Assembly: GCA_964502465.1 (NCBI GenBank)
Contig: CAZCWX010000751.1
Coordinates: forward strand, 1-39,382
DNA length: 39,382 bases
Reading direction: 5' to 3'
From: CAZCWX01 sp964502465
Lineage (GTDB): Bacteria > Desulfobacterota > Binatia > Bin18
Positions 32,869-39,382 of the stretch are shown here, piece by piece. Made by a program: the position numbers and the translations under genes. The first letter of the stretch is position 1. Each line of letters starts with the position of its first letter. The notes below the pieces were generated by a model. The model saw only the letters and a program-made list of their open reading frames with translations, searched no databases and was not told the DNA's origin.

Positions 32869-33687
32869 TCATATGTTGACCGGACGCCTACCGGCAAAAG
32901 TATAGCGACTGGCATCTCCCTGAAAGGGCAAAAGAAGCAGTTGACCAAGGTTTAACGGTGTGCGGTACTCGCTCAGACCAATTTCCATTCCCGCTTGTCC
33001 CAAAGCAGGCTCTGGCCGGTAGGTCCCACACAACCGGTCCCACCACGAGAAGGAGAACCCAAAGTTCGAGTTGGTCTCAAGAACACGTGTCGAATGGTGG
33101 ATGCGGTGCATATCGGGGGTGACCATAGCCCAACGCAGCCAGCGATCGATCCGCTCCGGAATTGTGATATTGCTATGGTTAAACACAGAGGAGGCATTTA
33201 ACAGTACCTCAAAAGCGACGACTGCCCAGGGGACCGCGCCAAGTAAAATGACCACGGCCATCTTGATCCCGAGTGAGAGAAAGATTTCGATAGGATGGAA
33301 ACGGAGCCCAGTAGTAGCATCAAAGCCGAGGTCGGCGTGGTGCACACGGTGCAATCGCCAGAGTGCTGGCACGGCGTGGAACAGGACATGCTGTAAGTAG
33401 ATGGCGAAGTCGAGCCCGAGCAGGGTAACAGCGACCGCTGCCCATGAAGGGAGTGTGATCCAGTGCAACAGGCCCATCTCTCGCTCAGCAGCGAACACTG
33501 CAGCCGTATACGCGACCCCTCCGACCGTGACCCACACCAGGATCGTATTCAGAGAAGTAAGGCCAAGATTTGTCACCCAGCGCGCTTGCCGCGGGAGTGG
33601 CAGCGGTCGGCGAGGACGCATAGACTCCCACACCACCATGGAAGAAAAAACGCTGAGAAACACGCCAAAGCGCACGAGTATTTCCAT
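32869..33687 (-). CDS. Fatty acid hydroxylase / sterol desaturase family membrane protein
   Basis: 272 residues with four or more hydrophobic segments and the di-iron His clusters of the family: HVLFH, HRVHH and HRIHH (about residues 100, 115 and 194), plus FNHSN between. Such enzymes hydroxylate or desaturate lipids at the membrane; the substrate is unknown. AGGAGACAGAACT precedes ATG 33687. It starts 11 bases after the ArsR-rhodanese stop and ends 14 bases before the Sec-rhodanese start, so the three form one operon. Confidence 0.87.
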   Translation of the reverse strand: MEILVRFGVFLSVFSSMVVWESMRPRRPLPLPRQARWVTNLGLTSLNTILVWVTVGGVAYTAAVFAAEREMGLLHWITLPSWAAVAVTLLGLDFAIYLQHVLFHAVPALWRLHRVHHADLGFDATTGLRFHPIEIFLSLGIKMAVVILLGAVPWAVVAFEVLLNASSVFNHSNITIPERIDRWLRWAMVTPDMHRIHHSTRVLETNSNFGFSFSWWDRLCGTYRPEPALGQAGMEIGLSEYRTPLNLGQLLLLPFQGDASRYTFAGRRPVNI

Positions 33688-33698
33688 AGTTCTGTCTC

Positions 33699-34379
33699 CT
33701 ATGCGGACGGGTCGCCCACTGCCACAGGCAGCCCATGCGCACGCCAGTCCGCCACCCCATCCTCTAACCGCACAGCGCAAAAGCCGTGCTCCCGCAGCAG
33801 CTCGACCGCTTGGGCAGCAAAAACACAGTAAGGCCCACGGCAGTAAGCAACAATGTCTTGATCGCGGGGAAGTTCAGCGAGACGGTCTTGTAATTCCGCC
33901 AGTGGGATCGAAACAGCGCCAGTGATGTGGCCCGCCTGGTATTCTTCTGTGGGCCTGACGTCCAGCACAGTCACCAACCCTTTGCGGGCGCGTGCCAAGA
34001 GTGCTTTGCGATCGACCGGTTCCAACGTGTCACGGTCTTTGAAGAATTGCCGGGTAATCTGCTCCAGTTCTGCCAGATGACTGGTCGCCAGAATGCGGAG
34101 CGAACGGTAAAAGTCTGCGACCGCGTCATCGGCAAGACGGTAGCGGACAAACACTCCTTCTCTTTCCGCTTCAATCAGCCTGGCTCCTCGGAGAATCTGC
34201 AGATGGCGGGAGGCGTTGGCGACGCTGAGGGACGCTTCCACTGCAAGACTTTCGACCGTGCGCGGCCCTTGACTCAGCAGGTCCAAAATTTCTAGTCGCT
34301 TTGGACTAGAGACGGCTTTGCCGATACGGCCAAGTTGTTCGTAGACACGGTCTTTAAAAACGCGTTTAGGATTCTTCAT
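33699..34379 (-). CDS. ArsR-family regulator fused to a rhodanese domain
   Basis: 226 residues. The winged helix spans about 10-100 (SPKRLEILDLLSQGPRTVESLA, SVANASRHLQILRGARLI). It lacks the CxC metal motif, so it is not an arsenic sensor of the usual type. The C-terminal rhodanese (about 125-220) has LDVRPTEEYQAGHITGAVSIPL and the active loop YCRGPYCVFA with Cys180 and a second Cys185 inside the loop. It is likely to sense persulfide or a redox signal and to control the operon. ATG 34379 is chosen over a TTG at 34403 that lies inside the operator palindrome. Confidence 0.88.
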   Translation of the reverse strand: MKNPKRVFKDRVYEQLGRIGKAVSSPKRLEILDLLSQGPRTVESLAVEASLSVANASRHLQILRGARLIEAEREGVFVRYRLADDAVADFYRSLRILATSHLAELEQITRQFFKDRDTLEPVDRKALLARARKGLVTVLDVRPTEEYQAGHITGAVSIPLAELQDRLAELPRDQDIVAYCRGPYCVFAAQAVELLREHGFCAVRLEDGVADWRAHGLPVAVGDPSA

Positions 34380-34397
34380 TCCGTATTTTCTTTCAAT

Positions 34398-34443
34398 ATT
34401 CAATTAATTAATTGAATAATAAACCTTAAAAAGTTCTTGTCAA
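34398..34443 (-). promoter_or_regulatory. Promoter and 20-bp palindromic operator of the ArsR-rhodanese operon
   Basis: -35 TTGACA (34438-34443), 16-base spacer, -10 TATTAT (34416-34421). The perfect palindrome ATTCAATTAATTAATTGAAT (34398-34417) overlaps the -10 and the expected start of transcription, and fits an autoregulated dimeric repressor. Confidence 0.75.
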
Positions 34444-34476
34444 GCAGGTCAAGAAAAAAACTCCTTTCCCCGCTCA

Positions 34477-34501
34477 GCAGGGGGTCTTGGCGACCCTCTG
34501 C
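34477..34501 (-). terminator. Possible terminator of the SnoaL-like gene
   Basis: GCAGGGGGTC and GACCCTCTGC form a 10-bp stem with one G-T pair and a 5-base loop. In the minus direction a T7 run follows 16 bases later (34454-34460). The distance is longer than usual. Confidence 0.4.
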
Positions 34502-34534
34502 TCCAGAGCAATGGTGTGTCTCAGTTCGTTGCCT

Positions 34535-34909
34535 TTATGCCGCTTTGGCTGGCAGCGGACGGTGGTAGTCGCGAATTTCTTTGATCTTGCCGTCCATGAT
34601 CTCTAGGACCTCGGCACCGATCGCCTCCACCACTCTCCCTTCTCGCGGACGGGTACCGTGGAAGAGCGACTCCGCCATGCCCCGGCCGTCGTTGCCCGCA
34701 CATGACCGCAGGTCACAGCGGCCGTCAGGAAAAAGTGCGAAGCTGGTCTCATAGGAGCGTCGCACCTCCTCGCGGCCCTCAAACCGCCGGCCCTCCGAAT
34801 CGACGATGACTGGATGATCGTGAAAGCAGGCCATCACGCCCTCAATGTCGTGACGGTTGAACGCATCAAAGTAGCGTTGGATGAGTTGTTCTTCTGGAGT
34901 CATTGCCAT
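34535..34909 (-). CDS. SnoaL-like / NTF2-fold protein
   Basis: 124 residues: MTPEEQLIQRYFDAFNRHDIEGVMACF, then HPVIVDSEGRRFEGREEVRRSYETSFALFPD and a C-terminal VLEIMDGKIKEIRDYHRPL. This is the one-domain cone-shaped NTF2 fold of SnoaL-like polyketide cyclases and ester isomerases. The substrate is unknown. AAAAGGAGGGC precedes ATG 34909. The upstream gap holds a CGATAACGAT motif (34954-34963) also found in front of the PadR gene. Confidence 0.82.
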   Translation of the reverse strand: MAMTPEEQLIQRYFDAFNRHDIEGVMACFHDHPVIVDSEGRRFEGREEVRRSYETSFALFPDGRCDLRSCAGNDGRGMAESLFHGTRPREGRVVEAIGAEVLEIMDGKIKEIRDYHRPLPAKAA

Positions 34910-34953
34910 GCCCTCCTTTTGTGAATGCGACCGTTACTGCTTTTGTGTGGTTG

Positions 34954-34963
34954 CGATAACGAT
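34954..34963. promoter_or_regulatory. CGATAACGAT motif (copy upstream of SnoaL-like gene)
   Basis: The same decamer occurs at 38707-38716, with a variant CGATAGCGAT at 38720-38729 ahead of the PadR gene. It may be a shared operator. Confidence 0.35.
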
Positions 34964-35015
34964 ATCTTCTTTGGTGCTTTCTACAATTCGTGGTGAACGA
35001 TAATGGATCAGATAG

Positions 35016-36344
35016 TTATTGTACTCGTGTTTGGACTGCCGACATGAACACCAGGTGTCCAGCCTCTTCCTGGGCACGAATCCGTGCTTCCAGTTCACCG
35101 GAGATCTCTATCCGGCGATCCTGGGGAAATTTCTCTCGGTCGAGGCGCGGACGCAGATAGAACTCCTCTGGGGAGCGGATCTCCTCCAGGAATTTCAGCG
35201 GGGCGAGAAACCACCCCCGGCGCATGAAGTCTGGCCTAAACAGCACCTGGCGGTCCTTCTCTGACCACTCTCTGAGCGTAAAGTTATCGTGAAAGCTGTA
35301 GGTCATCATGTCGAGGTCGAGGTCCCAATAGACGGTCAAAAACGACGCGTACCCGTGCTCTCGCAGTTCCGGTCTAATCAGGCGGGCGGTTCTGACTTCG
35401 ATCTTGACCAGCTTTCCTTCGCGATCGTAGCTTTCGATCCGCAGGGGATAGAAGAAGTGCCGATCGAGCCAGTAGATCAACTTTGGCGTCGCGTAGTTCG
35501 GTAGCCATTCTGCCCGGGCGGTGGCCTCGACGACATAGCACTCAATCCCACCTTCGGCGGTGTAATGGGGATATTCATCTCCCAGCATCGTGAAGGCCTT
35601 GACCGGTAACTCGGTGAAGGTGCCACTGGCCCCGGCAGAGGTCACCAGCGGGCGATTGTTGGGGAAACGCACGGTCTCAGAGAGCACATCCGTACCCAAC
35701 AGGCGCCAGGCAAACTCCCAGGCATCACGCCCAGTAATATCGTCCATCGTCTGAACACTATTGGGATAGCGGTCATCGCGCCGCGGCTGGGGCATACGGC
35801 GCACGCGGCGTAATGAAGGCGAATAGAAGAAGGAATCCAGTCGCGTGGACACCGTCCGATCCGTCCGATAGCCGACCATGAGCGTCTGATTGCCGTAGCT
35901 TTCTGGCGGAGCGGTATCCTGAAACAGCCAGCGGAAATACTCGCCGCCCGGCGGGGTGGCATAGAGATATCCTGTCAACCCATCAGCATGGACTGCAAGC
36001 ACACCGCCCGTGGTCTTCGCCTGTTGCAGAAAGCCGCTACTGGTGATCGAACCAAACCCGTCAACAAAGGCAGCGGACCAACGAGGCATGTGAGGGAACT
36101 CCATGGCGCGGTAGCCTATCTCTTCGGCAGTATAGGGAGGAGAGAAGGGGTATCTTTCTGCCGGGAGATAGGGAATCTGCGGGTCGCGCGGAGTGTCAGT
36201 GCGGAGGTCGATGTCAGCGCGTTCGGCCTCAGACAGTTCACTGACGGTTTTCCACATGCGCGTCGTCTCTGCCTGTGCAGGGGCACAGAAGACATGCAAG
36301 AGGAATGTCACTATTACGATGATCTGAAAAATCATGCTCCTCAC
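35016..36344 (-). CDS. DUF1329 (LolA-like outer-membrane-associated) protein
   Basis: 442 residues with a signal peptide (MRSMIFQIIVIVTFLLHVFCAPAQA). The body has the DUF1329 marks as I know them: SFFYSPSLRRVRRMPQPRRDDRYPNSVQTMDDITGRDAWEF (read in part), CYVVEATARAEWLPNYATPKLIYWLDRHFFYPLRIE and WDLDLDMMTYSFHD. These proteins are periplasmic, are often found beside RND-type lipid or sterol exporters, and have no proven biochemical role. GTG 36344 gives a positively charged signal n-region; the ATG at 36335 has a ribosome site one base away, too close. It follows the membrane protein gene by 13 bases. Confidence 0.85.
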   Translation of the reverse strand: MRSMIFQIIVIVTFLLHVFCAPAQAETTRMWKTVSELSEAERADIDLRTDTPRDPQIPYLPAERYPFSPPYTAEEIGYRAMEFPHMPRWSAAFVDGFGSITSSGFLQQAKTTGGVLAVHADGLTGYLYATPPGGEYFRWLFQDTAPPESYGNQTLMVGYRTDRTVSTRLDSFFYSPSLRRVRRMPQPRRDDRYPNSVQTMDDITGRDAWEFAWRLLGTDVLSETVRFPNNRPLVTSAGASGTFTELPVKAFTMLGDEYPHYTAEGGIECYVVEATARAEWLPNYATPKLIYWLDRHFFYPLRIESYDREGKLVKIEVRTARLIRPELREHGYASFLTVYWDLDLDMMTYSFHDNFTLREWSEKDRQVLFRPDFMRRGWFLAPLKFLEEIRSPEEFYLRPRLDREKFPQDRRIEISGELEARIRAQEEAGHLVFMSAVQTRVQ

Positions 36345-36357
36345 TCAGCCAACAGGG

Positions 36358-36921
36358 CTACAGACGGCTGGGCTCCGCTACGGGCGCGCCGGGGATCTTT
36401 TTGATCGTTCGATACCCTACCCCGATCAGGTAGACGTGCAAAAAGAGCACGCCCAAACTGATGATCAGAAACGCGATCGCCTGGAAGCGCAGAAAAGGAG
36501 GCAGAGGGGGCCAGCGAAACGCACCGAGGCCAGAGCCACGCACCAACTGGTCCATATTGGCGACTACAGCCCAGACAAAGGCCCCGTGTAAGAGAAAAAT
36601 GGCCGTATGCAAAAGATACTCGTGCCGAGGGAAACCCCCGAGTGGTGCCCGGGACCCGAACTCGATAGAGACATCCCAAAAGGTGCTGATCAAGAGGAAG
36701 GCCTGGACTCCGAGGAAAAGGGTAAACCCCATACTCCCCATTTCCACGAGGACCAACATCGTCACAGTCAACACCATGCCCAAGGTCAACACGGTATGAC
36801 TGACGTGTTCGGTGAAACTTGAGGCATGGGCGTACAGGCGGTAACGATAAAGGTGATTGTATAAGGAATCTAAGGAGCCGATGCCGGCCCAGAGGAACAG
36901 TATCCACAACGGCGCTTCCAT
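36358..36921 (-). CDS. Multi-pass membrane protein of unknown function
   Basis: 187 residues with about five hydrophobic helices (PLWILFLWAGIGSL, VLTLGMVLTVTMLVLVEMG, LFLGVQAFLLIST, LLHTAIFLLHGAFVWAVVA, AIAFLIISLGVLFLHVYLIGVGY). GAGGTGAAATC precedes the ATG. Three His-containing segments (FTEHVSHT, RHEYLLHT, LLHG) could bind haem or metal, but no family is recognised. A second frame on the same strand (36341-36907) is a shadow. It is probably co-transcribed with the DUF1329 gene. Confidence 0.7.
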   Translation of the reverse strand: MEAPLWILFLWAGIGSLDSLYNHLYRYRLYAHASSFTEHVSHTVLTLGMVLTVTMLVLVEMGSMGFTLFLGVQAFLLISTFWDVSIEFGSRAPLGGFPRHEYLLHTAIFLLHGAFVWAVVANMDQLVRGSGLGAFRWPPLPPFLRFQAIAFLIISLGVLFLHVYLIGVGYRTIKKIPGAPVAEPSRL

Positions 36922-36951
36922 GATTTCACCTCTTTGTTAACGACCTACGCA

Positions 36952-37722
36952 CTAGGAGGCATCCGGCGGGAACATCATCTTGCCAGCGTGAAACTCGCGC
37001 GCGACCAGATCGATGAACCCGTGCCGAATCGGCCATTCCAGCCGGCTGTCGCGCCAATGGATGCGGCCGTCCGGCCCTTCGAATTCGTCCGCGAGGCCGC
37101 GCAGTTCGGCCAGCGCCTTCTTGACACGCTCGTGGTCTGCGACCACCACGGGAAGGCGGCGCATACGCTCCGTCCACGCCTGCACGTGAGGAAATTCCTG
37201 CGGGTTCACGCCCATACTCTTGGCGCCGGGCACGTAACAGATCGCCGCGAAGTCCGCCAGGCTGAGCTCGTCGCAGAAAAAATTCCGCTCGCCGAGTTCC
37301 CGTTCCAGCACAGCGAGGAGGCGCCGCAGTTCCTCTGCCGCCGCTTGCTTCATCGCCTGAGACTCCCGCTCCTGTGCCCGCACCGCAGCGAGCCCGAAGC
37401 CGAACCCGACCGCGTCAAAGCTCCGGTCGCAGAGATCTTCGATCGTGCGCATCCGCGCCCGTTCGTAGGGATCTTTCGGATACAGCGGCGGCTCCGGATA
37501 CACTTCTTCGATGTACTCGGCGATGATGGTAGAGTCCGTGATTGTCCGGCCATCGTCAAGCACCACAGTTGGCACCTCGGCGCGCGGGCTGACGCAGCGC
37601 AGGTCCTCCTTGCGGTCAATAGAGTAACAGCGCTCGAGTGGCTCGTAGCTCACGCCTTTGTAGTCGAGCGCCATTCTAACTTTGCGGGCATACGGGCTGG
37701 TCGCATACGTGAAGAGCTTCAT
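36952..37722 (-). CDS. Glutathione S-transferase family protein
   Basis: 256 residues. The thioredoxin-like N-domain (about 1-78) reads MKLFTYATSPYARKVRMALDYKG, with the cis-Pro in AEVPTVVLDDG and the glutathione-contact motif DSTIIAEYIEEVYP. The all-helical domain includes FFCDELSLADFAAICYVPGA. It probably conjugates or reduces electrophiles with glutathione. AGAAAGGAGGAGTCAAGC precedes ATG 37722. It lies downstream of the TetR gene in the same direction. Confidence 0.88.
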   Translation of the reverse strand: MKLFTYATSPYARKVRMALDYKGVSYEPLERCYSIDRKEDLRCVSPRAEVPTVVLDDGRTITDSTIIAEYIEEVYPEPPLYPKDPYERARMRTIEDLCDRSFDAVGFGFGLAAVRAQERESQAMKQAAAEELRRLLAVLERELGERNFFCDELSLADFAAICYVPGAKSMGVNPQEFPHVQAWTERMRRLPVVVADHERVKKALAELRGLADEFEGPDGRIHWRDSRLEWPIRHGFIDLVAREFHAGKMMFPPDAS

Positions 37723-37846
37723 GCTTGACTCCTCCTTTCTCGTCGGTCCGACTGTTATTTTCAGCGCCGCCATGTCGAGCGCTTCCGTTACCGAGTTGCG
37801 GCCCACGCTCTCCAAGAGGCCCCGGCCAACACGGCACCCCGCCACG

Positions 37847-37873
37847 TTAAATCAAGTGTTCCTCGGGCGTCAT
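37847..37873 (-). other. Eight-codon minigene or remnant with strong ribosome site
   Basis: ATG 37873 encodes MTPEEHLI and then TAA. AAGGAGGCGAGGAGCA directly precedes it. The peptide matches MTPEEQLI at the start of the SnoaL-like protein at 34909 in 7 of 8 residues. It could be the remnant of a second SnoaL-like gene lost by deletion between the TetR and GST genes. Nothing else is recognised in 37723-37846. Confidence 0.35.
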
Positions 37874-37895
37874 TGCTCCTCGCCTCCTTGTCTCG

Positions 37896-38474
37896 TTACA
37901 CCGCAATCATGCGCCAGCAACCTTCTACGACCTCCGCAACCTGTGCATCAAGCTTTTTCCGTCGCCCGGTGCGCAGCCAAGTCAGTGCCACCGCGCACAA
38001 CGCGCCGCTCAGCATATCCGCCAGCAGCGCGGGGCTTGCTATTCTCAATTCCCCACGGGCTTGCCCGGCTGTGATGAACGTGGTGAAAATCCGCCGCGCG
38101 CTCATGATTTCCGCGGGGAGATCATGCGCGAACCGCGCTTCGTTCTCGCAGAAATAGACAAAGGCGTTGCTGTGGTCCGTCACGGCCGCAAACTCGTGAC
38201 GCACAATCTCCCGCAATTGCTCTAACGTGTTGGCCGAGCCGTTCACGATCCGCTGGAGTTCCGCGCAGTACCAGCCGTACCAGCTCAGGAAGATTTCCCG
38301 GGTCAGCTCTTCCTTGCTGGCGAAATGGCGGTAGATAGCGGCCTCCCGCACTCCAGCAGCCTGAGCAATATCGCGCATGCTGACACCGTCGATGCCTCGC
38401 GCGGCGAAGAGGGAAATCGCAGCTTGCACAATATCCGGCCGCTTTGTATTGGATTTCTGACGCAAAATATTCAT
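37896..38474 (-). CDS. TetR/AcrR family transcriptional regulator
   Basis: 192 residues. The HTH domain is KRPDIVQAAISLFAARGIDGVSMRDIAQAAGVREAAIYRHFASKEEL (seen in part, residues 11-57). The C-terminal ligand domain has LADMLSGALCAVALTWLRTGRRKK. ATG 38474 lies right beside the operator and no ribosome site is visible, so translation may be leaderless. It probably represses itself and the GST gene and perhaps the DUF1329 genes downstream. Confidence 0.88.
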   Translation of the reverse strand: MNILRQKSNTKRPDIVQAAISLFAARGIDGVSMRDIAQAAGVREAAIYRHFASKEELTREIFLSWYGWYCAELQRIVNGSANTLEQLREIVRHEFAAVTDHSNAFVYFCENEARFAHDLPAEIMSARRIFTTFITAGQARGELRIASPALLADMLSGALCAVALTWLRTGRRKKLDAQVAEVVEGCWRMIAV

Positions 38475-38475
38475 A

Positions 38476-38495
38476 GTTAGTGAACGATCACTAAC
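38476..38495. promoter_or_regulatory. TetR operator
   Basis: GTTAGTGA-N4-TCACTAAC, a perfect 8-bp inverted repeat 2 bases upstream of the TetR start codon. A TTGACG (38511-38516 on the minus strand) may be its -35. Confidence 0.75.
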
Positions 38496-38706
38496 AAAAA
38501 GAAAAACCTTCGTCAAGAGACAAACTTACCCATCTAGGGCACGTGAAAGGAACTAGCTGCAGCCATTTTCCTGAGACTCACAGCGTTAGCGAGTAATAAA
38601 GGGGAAAAGAAGAAAAAATGAGGAATACGCCACTTTCGTGCGGAGGAGTTTGCACGTTACCTCAAGGTTGACATCAACATCAAGGAGGCATAAACAGTCA
38701 TTATTT

Positions 38707-38730
38707 CGATAACGATTTTCGATAGCGATA
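38707..38730. promoter_or_regulatory. Tandem CGATA(A/G)CGAT motifs upstream of PadR gene
   Basis: CGATAACGAT at 38707-38716 and CGATAGCGATA at 38720-38730, ending 10 bases before the PadR start. A TTGACA (38668-38673) lies upstream. They are candidate autoregulatory sites. In the rest of 38517-38706 no complete gene was found. Confidence 0.45.
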
Positions 38731-38739
38731 TACAAAAAG

Positions 38740-39090
38740 ATGGGTGTTGAGGCAGAAGACGAGAAGGAACTCTATGCTGGCCTGATCCGGTTACATATTC
38801 TGCATCACGCTGCCCAGGAACCGATTTTTGGACTGGGCATCATCGAAGAACTCGCTCGCCATGGGTACAAGCTGAGCGCAGGGACTCTGTATCCACTGTT
38901 GCACGGACTGGAGCGGAAAGGCTACCTCCGTTCCATCGAGGAGCGCAACGGCCGGTGGTCGCGCAAGGTCTATCGGGCAACGCCGCTGGGACGAAGAGCG
39001 CTGGCAGCGGCGAAGGAGAAGGTTCGGGAACTGTTTGGTGAACTCTTTGAAGACACGGAAAAGACACACCAGGTGCGGAGGTCTCGATGA
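38740..39090 (+). CDS. PadR family transcriptional regulator
   Basis: 116 residues. A winged helix with the PadR hallmark (LHHAAQEPIFGLGIIEELARHGYKLSAGTLYPLLHGLERKGYLRS, seen in part) and YRATPLGRRALAAAKEKVRELFGELFEDTEK as the dimerisation helix. The ribosome site is poor. Its TGA overlaps the ATG of the next gene, so that gene is the likely target or partner. The effector is unknown. Confidence 0.87.
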   Translation: MGVEAEDEKELYAGLIRLHILHHAAQEPIFGLGIIEELARHGYKLSAGTLYPLLHGLERKGYLRSIEERNGRWSRKVYRATPLGRRALAAAKEKVRELFGELFEDTEKTHQVRRSR

Positions 39091-39382
39091 CGAAACGGCA
39101 GACCAGTTTACTGTTCACGCTTCTCCTTGTTCTTTCTGTGTTCGGTATACTCAGCGTTGGCGGATGGAATCTGTGGTGGAGCCGACTAGACAGCCAGGAA
39201 AAACAGGAAGATAGCGTAGACACGGTCAGCCACTCCACAGTAGGGGAGCATCCCCCGCAGGGGAGTTGGCTGCGGGGCACGACAGATGAACGGTTCCAGC
39301 AAGTCGAACGGCAGTTGCGTGGGTTTGATAAGACCATGGTTGAGGTGGGGTATCGCTTCACAGAGCTGTATTTCGCCGGCCA
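39087..39382 (+). CDS. Membrane-anchored protein of unknown function (3' truncated by window edge)
   Basis: The frame is open from ATG 39087 (ATGA overlap with the PadR stop) to the window end, 98 residues. An N-terminal hydrophobic segment (LLFTLLLVLSVFGILSVGGW) precedes a linker and QQVERQLRGFDKTMVEVGYR then FTELYFAGQ, which recalls short hypothetical periplasmic proteins whose FxxTMxEVGYRxxELYxAG motif I have seen before without a known role. It may be exported or anchored. Confidence 0.65.
   Translation, partial: MTKRQTSLLFTLLLVLSVFGILSVGGWNLWWSRLDSQEKQEDSVDTVSHSTVGEHPPQGSWLRGTTDERFQQVERQLRGFDKTMVEVGYRFTELYFAG

Noticed and set aside
32012..32872. TVP38-rhodanese protein ending at 32012 with a start at 32872
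   Set aside because: The end at 32012 removes the rhodanese active site although coding continues in frame. ATG 32854 has the ribosome site; the earlier start overlaps the upstream gene.
36341..36907. 188-residue minus-strand frame overlapping the membrane protein
   Set aside because: Same strand, other frame; the 36358-36921 frame has regular hydrophobic helices and a ribosome site.

Overview
This is a bacterial window of about 39 kb, roughly mid-50s percent GC, with ordinary bacterial ribosome binding sites. The gene mix (lanthanide-type methanol dehydrogenase, several class III nucleotidyl cyclases with TPR or ATPase modules, DUF1329, an ArsM/ArsI/Acr3 arsenic cluster, an N-acyl-D-amino-acid deacylase) recalls uncultured soil or sediment lineages around Binatota, Tectomicrobia or 'Deltaproteobacteria'. 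There is no rRNA or other phylogenetic marker, so this assignment is an inference of low confidence. No tRNA, rRNA, CRISPR array or intact insertion sequence was seen.

The strongest observation is that the organism appears to use selenocysteine in arsenic and sulfur chemistry. Two separate genes carry an in-frame TGA exactly where the family's catalytic cysteine belongs. One is an ArsC-type arsenate reductase (7936-8289, TGA at codon 12). The other is a TVP38/DedA-rhodanese fusion (31868-32854, TGA at codon 281). Each TGA is followed at the right distance by a hairpin of bacterial SECIS type. In the rhodanese it is a perfect 7-bp stem with a GGTCA loop. Conventional gene calling truncates both proteins.

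Layout. 1-223: tail of a response regulator. 396-6326 (minus strand): BtuF-like binding protein and a small zinc-ribbon protein, moaB, a moaD-moaE fusion, ispH, 3-hydroxybutyryl-CoA dehydrogenase and an amidohydrolase; several of these overlap and look translationally coupled. 6595-10547: miaB, Sec-arsC, an M20 peptidase and a TumE-like toxin-antitoxin pair. 10620-15646: a plastic region with an intact cyclase-TolB-TPR protein, a PBECR/DUF4258-like plus DUF2283 pair, an internally deleted cyclase-TPR paralogue, and a frameshifted, C-terminally truncated OmpA-family gene. 15840-19033: xoxF-xoxJ-xoxG, a compact lanthanide-dependent methanol oxidation operon. 19102-25584 (minus): a 1182-residue zinc-ribbon/cyclase/ATPase/TPR protein, E1 alpha and beta of a 2-oxo acid or acetoin dehydrogenase, and a DUF1614 membrane protein. 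25876-31809 (minus): arsR, arsM, arsI, a small cyclase, acr3 and an alkaline phosphatase. 31868-34379 (minus): an ArsR-rhodanese sensor, a fatty acid hydroxylase and the Sec rhodanese fusion. 34535-38474 (minus): SnoaL-like protein, DUF1329, a membrane protein, GST and a TetR regulator. 38740-end (plus): a PadR regulator and a truncated membrane-anchored protein.

A second theme is short degenerate heptanucleotide arrays. At least a dozen clusters of 7-bp units, each array with its own unit, lie in gene ends, intergenic gaps, inter-domain linkers of the cyclase proteins and the signal peptide of the methanol-oxidation cytochrome. A separate family of CCCTCTCCC...GGGAGAGGG hairpins occurs three times between genes. 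Several regulators have well-formed operators: ATCAA-N6-TTGAT twice in the ars cluster, a 20-bp palindrome over the promoter of the ArsR-rhodanese gene, and GTTAGTGA-N4-TCACTAAC at the TetR gene.
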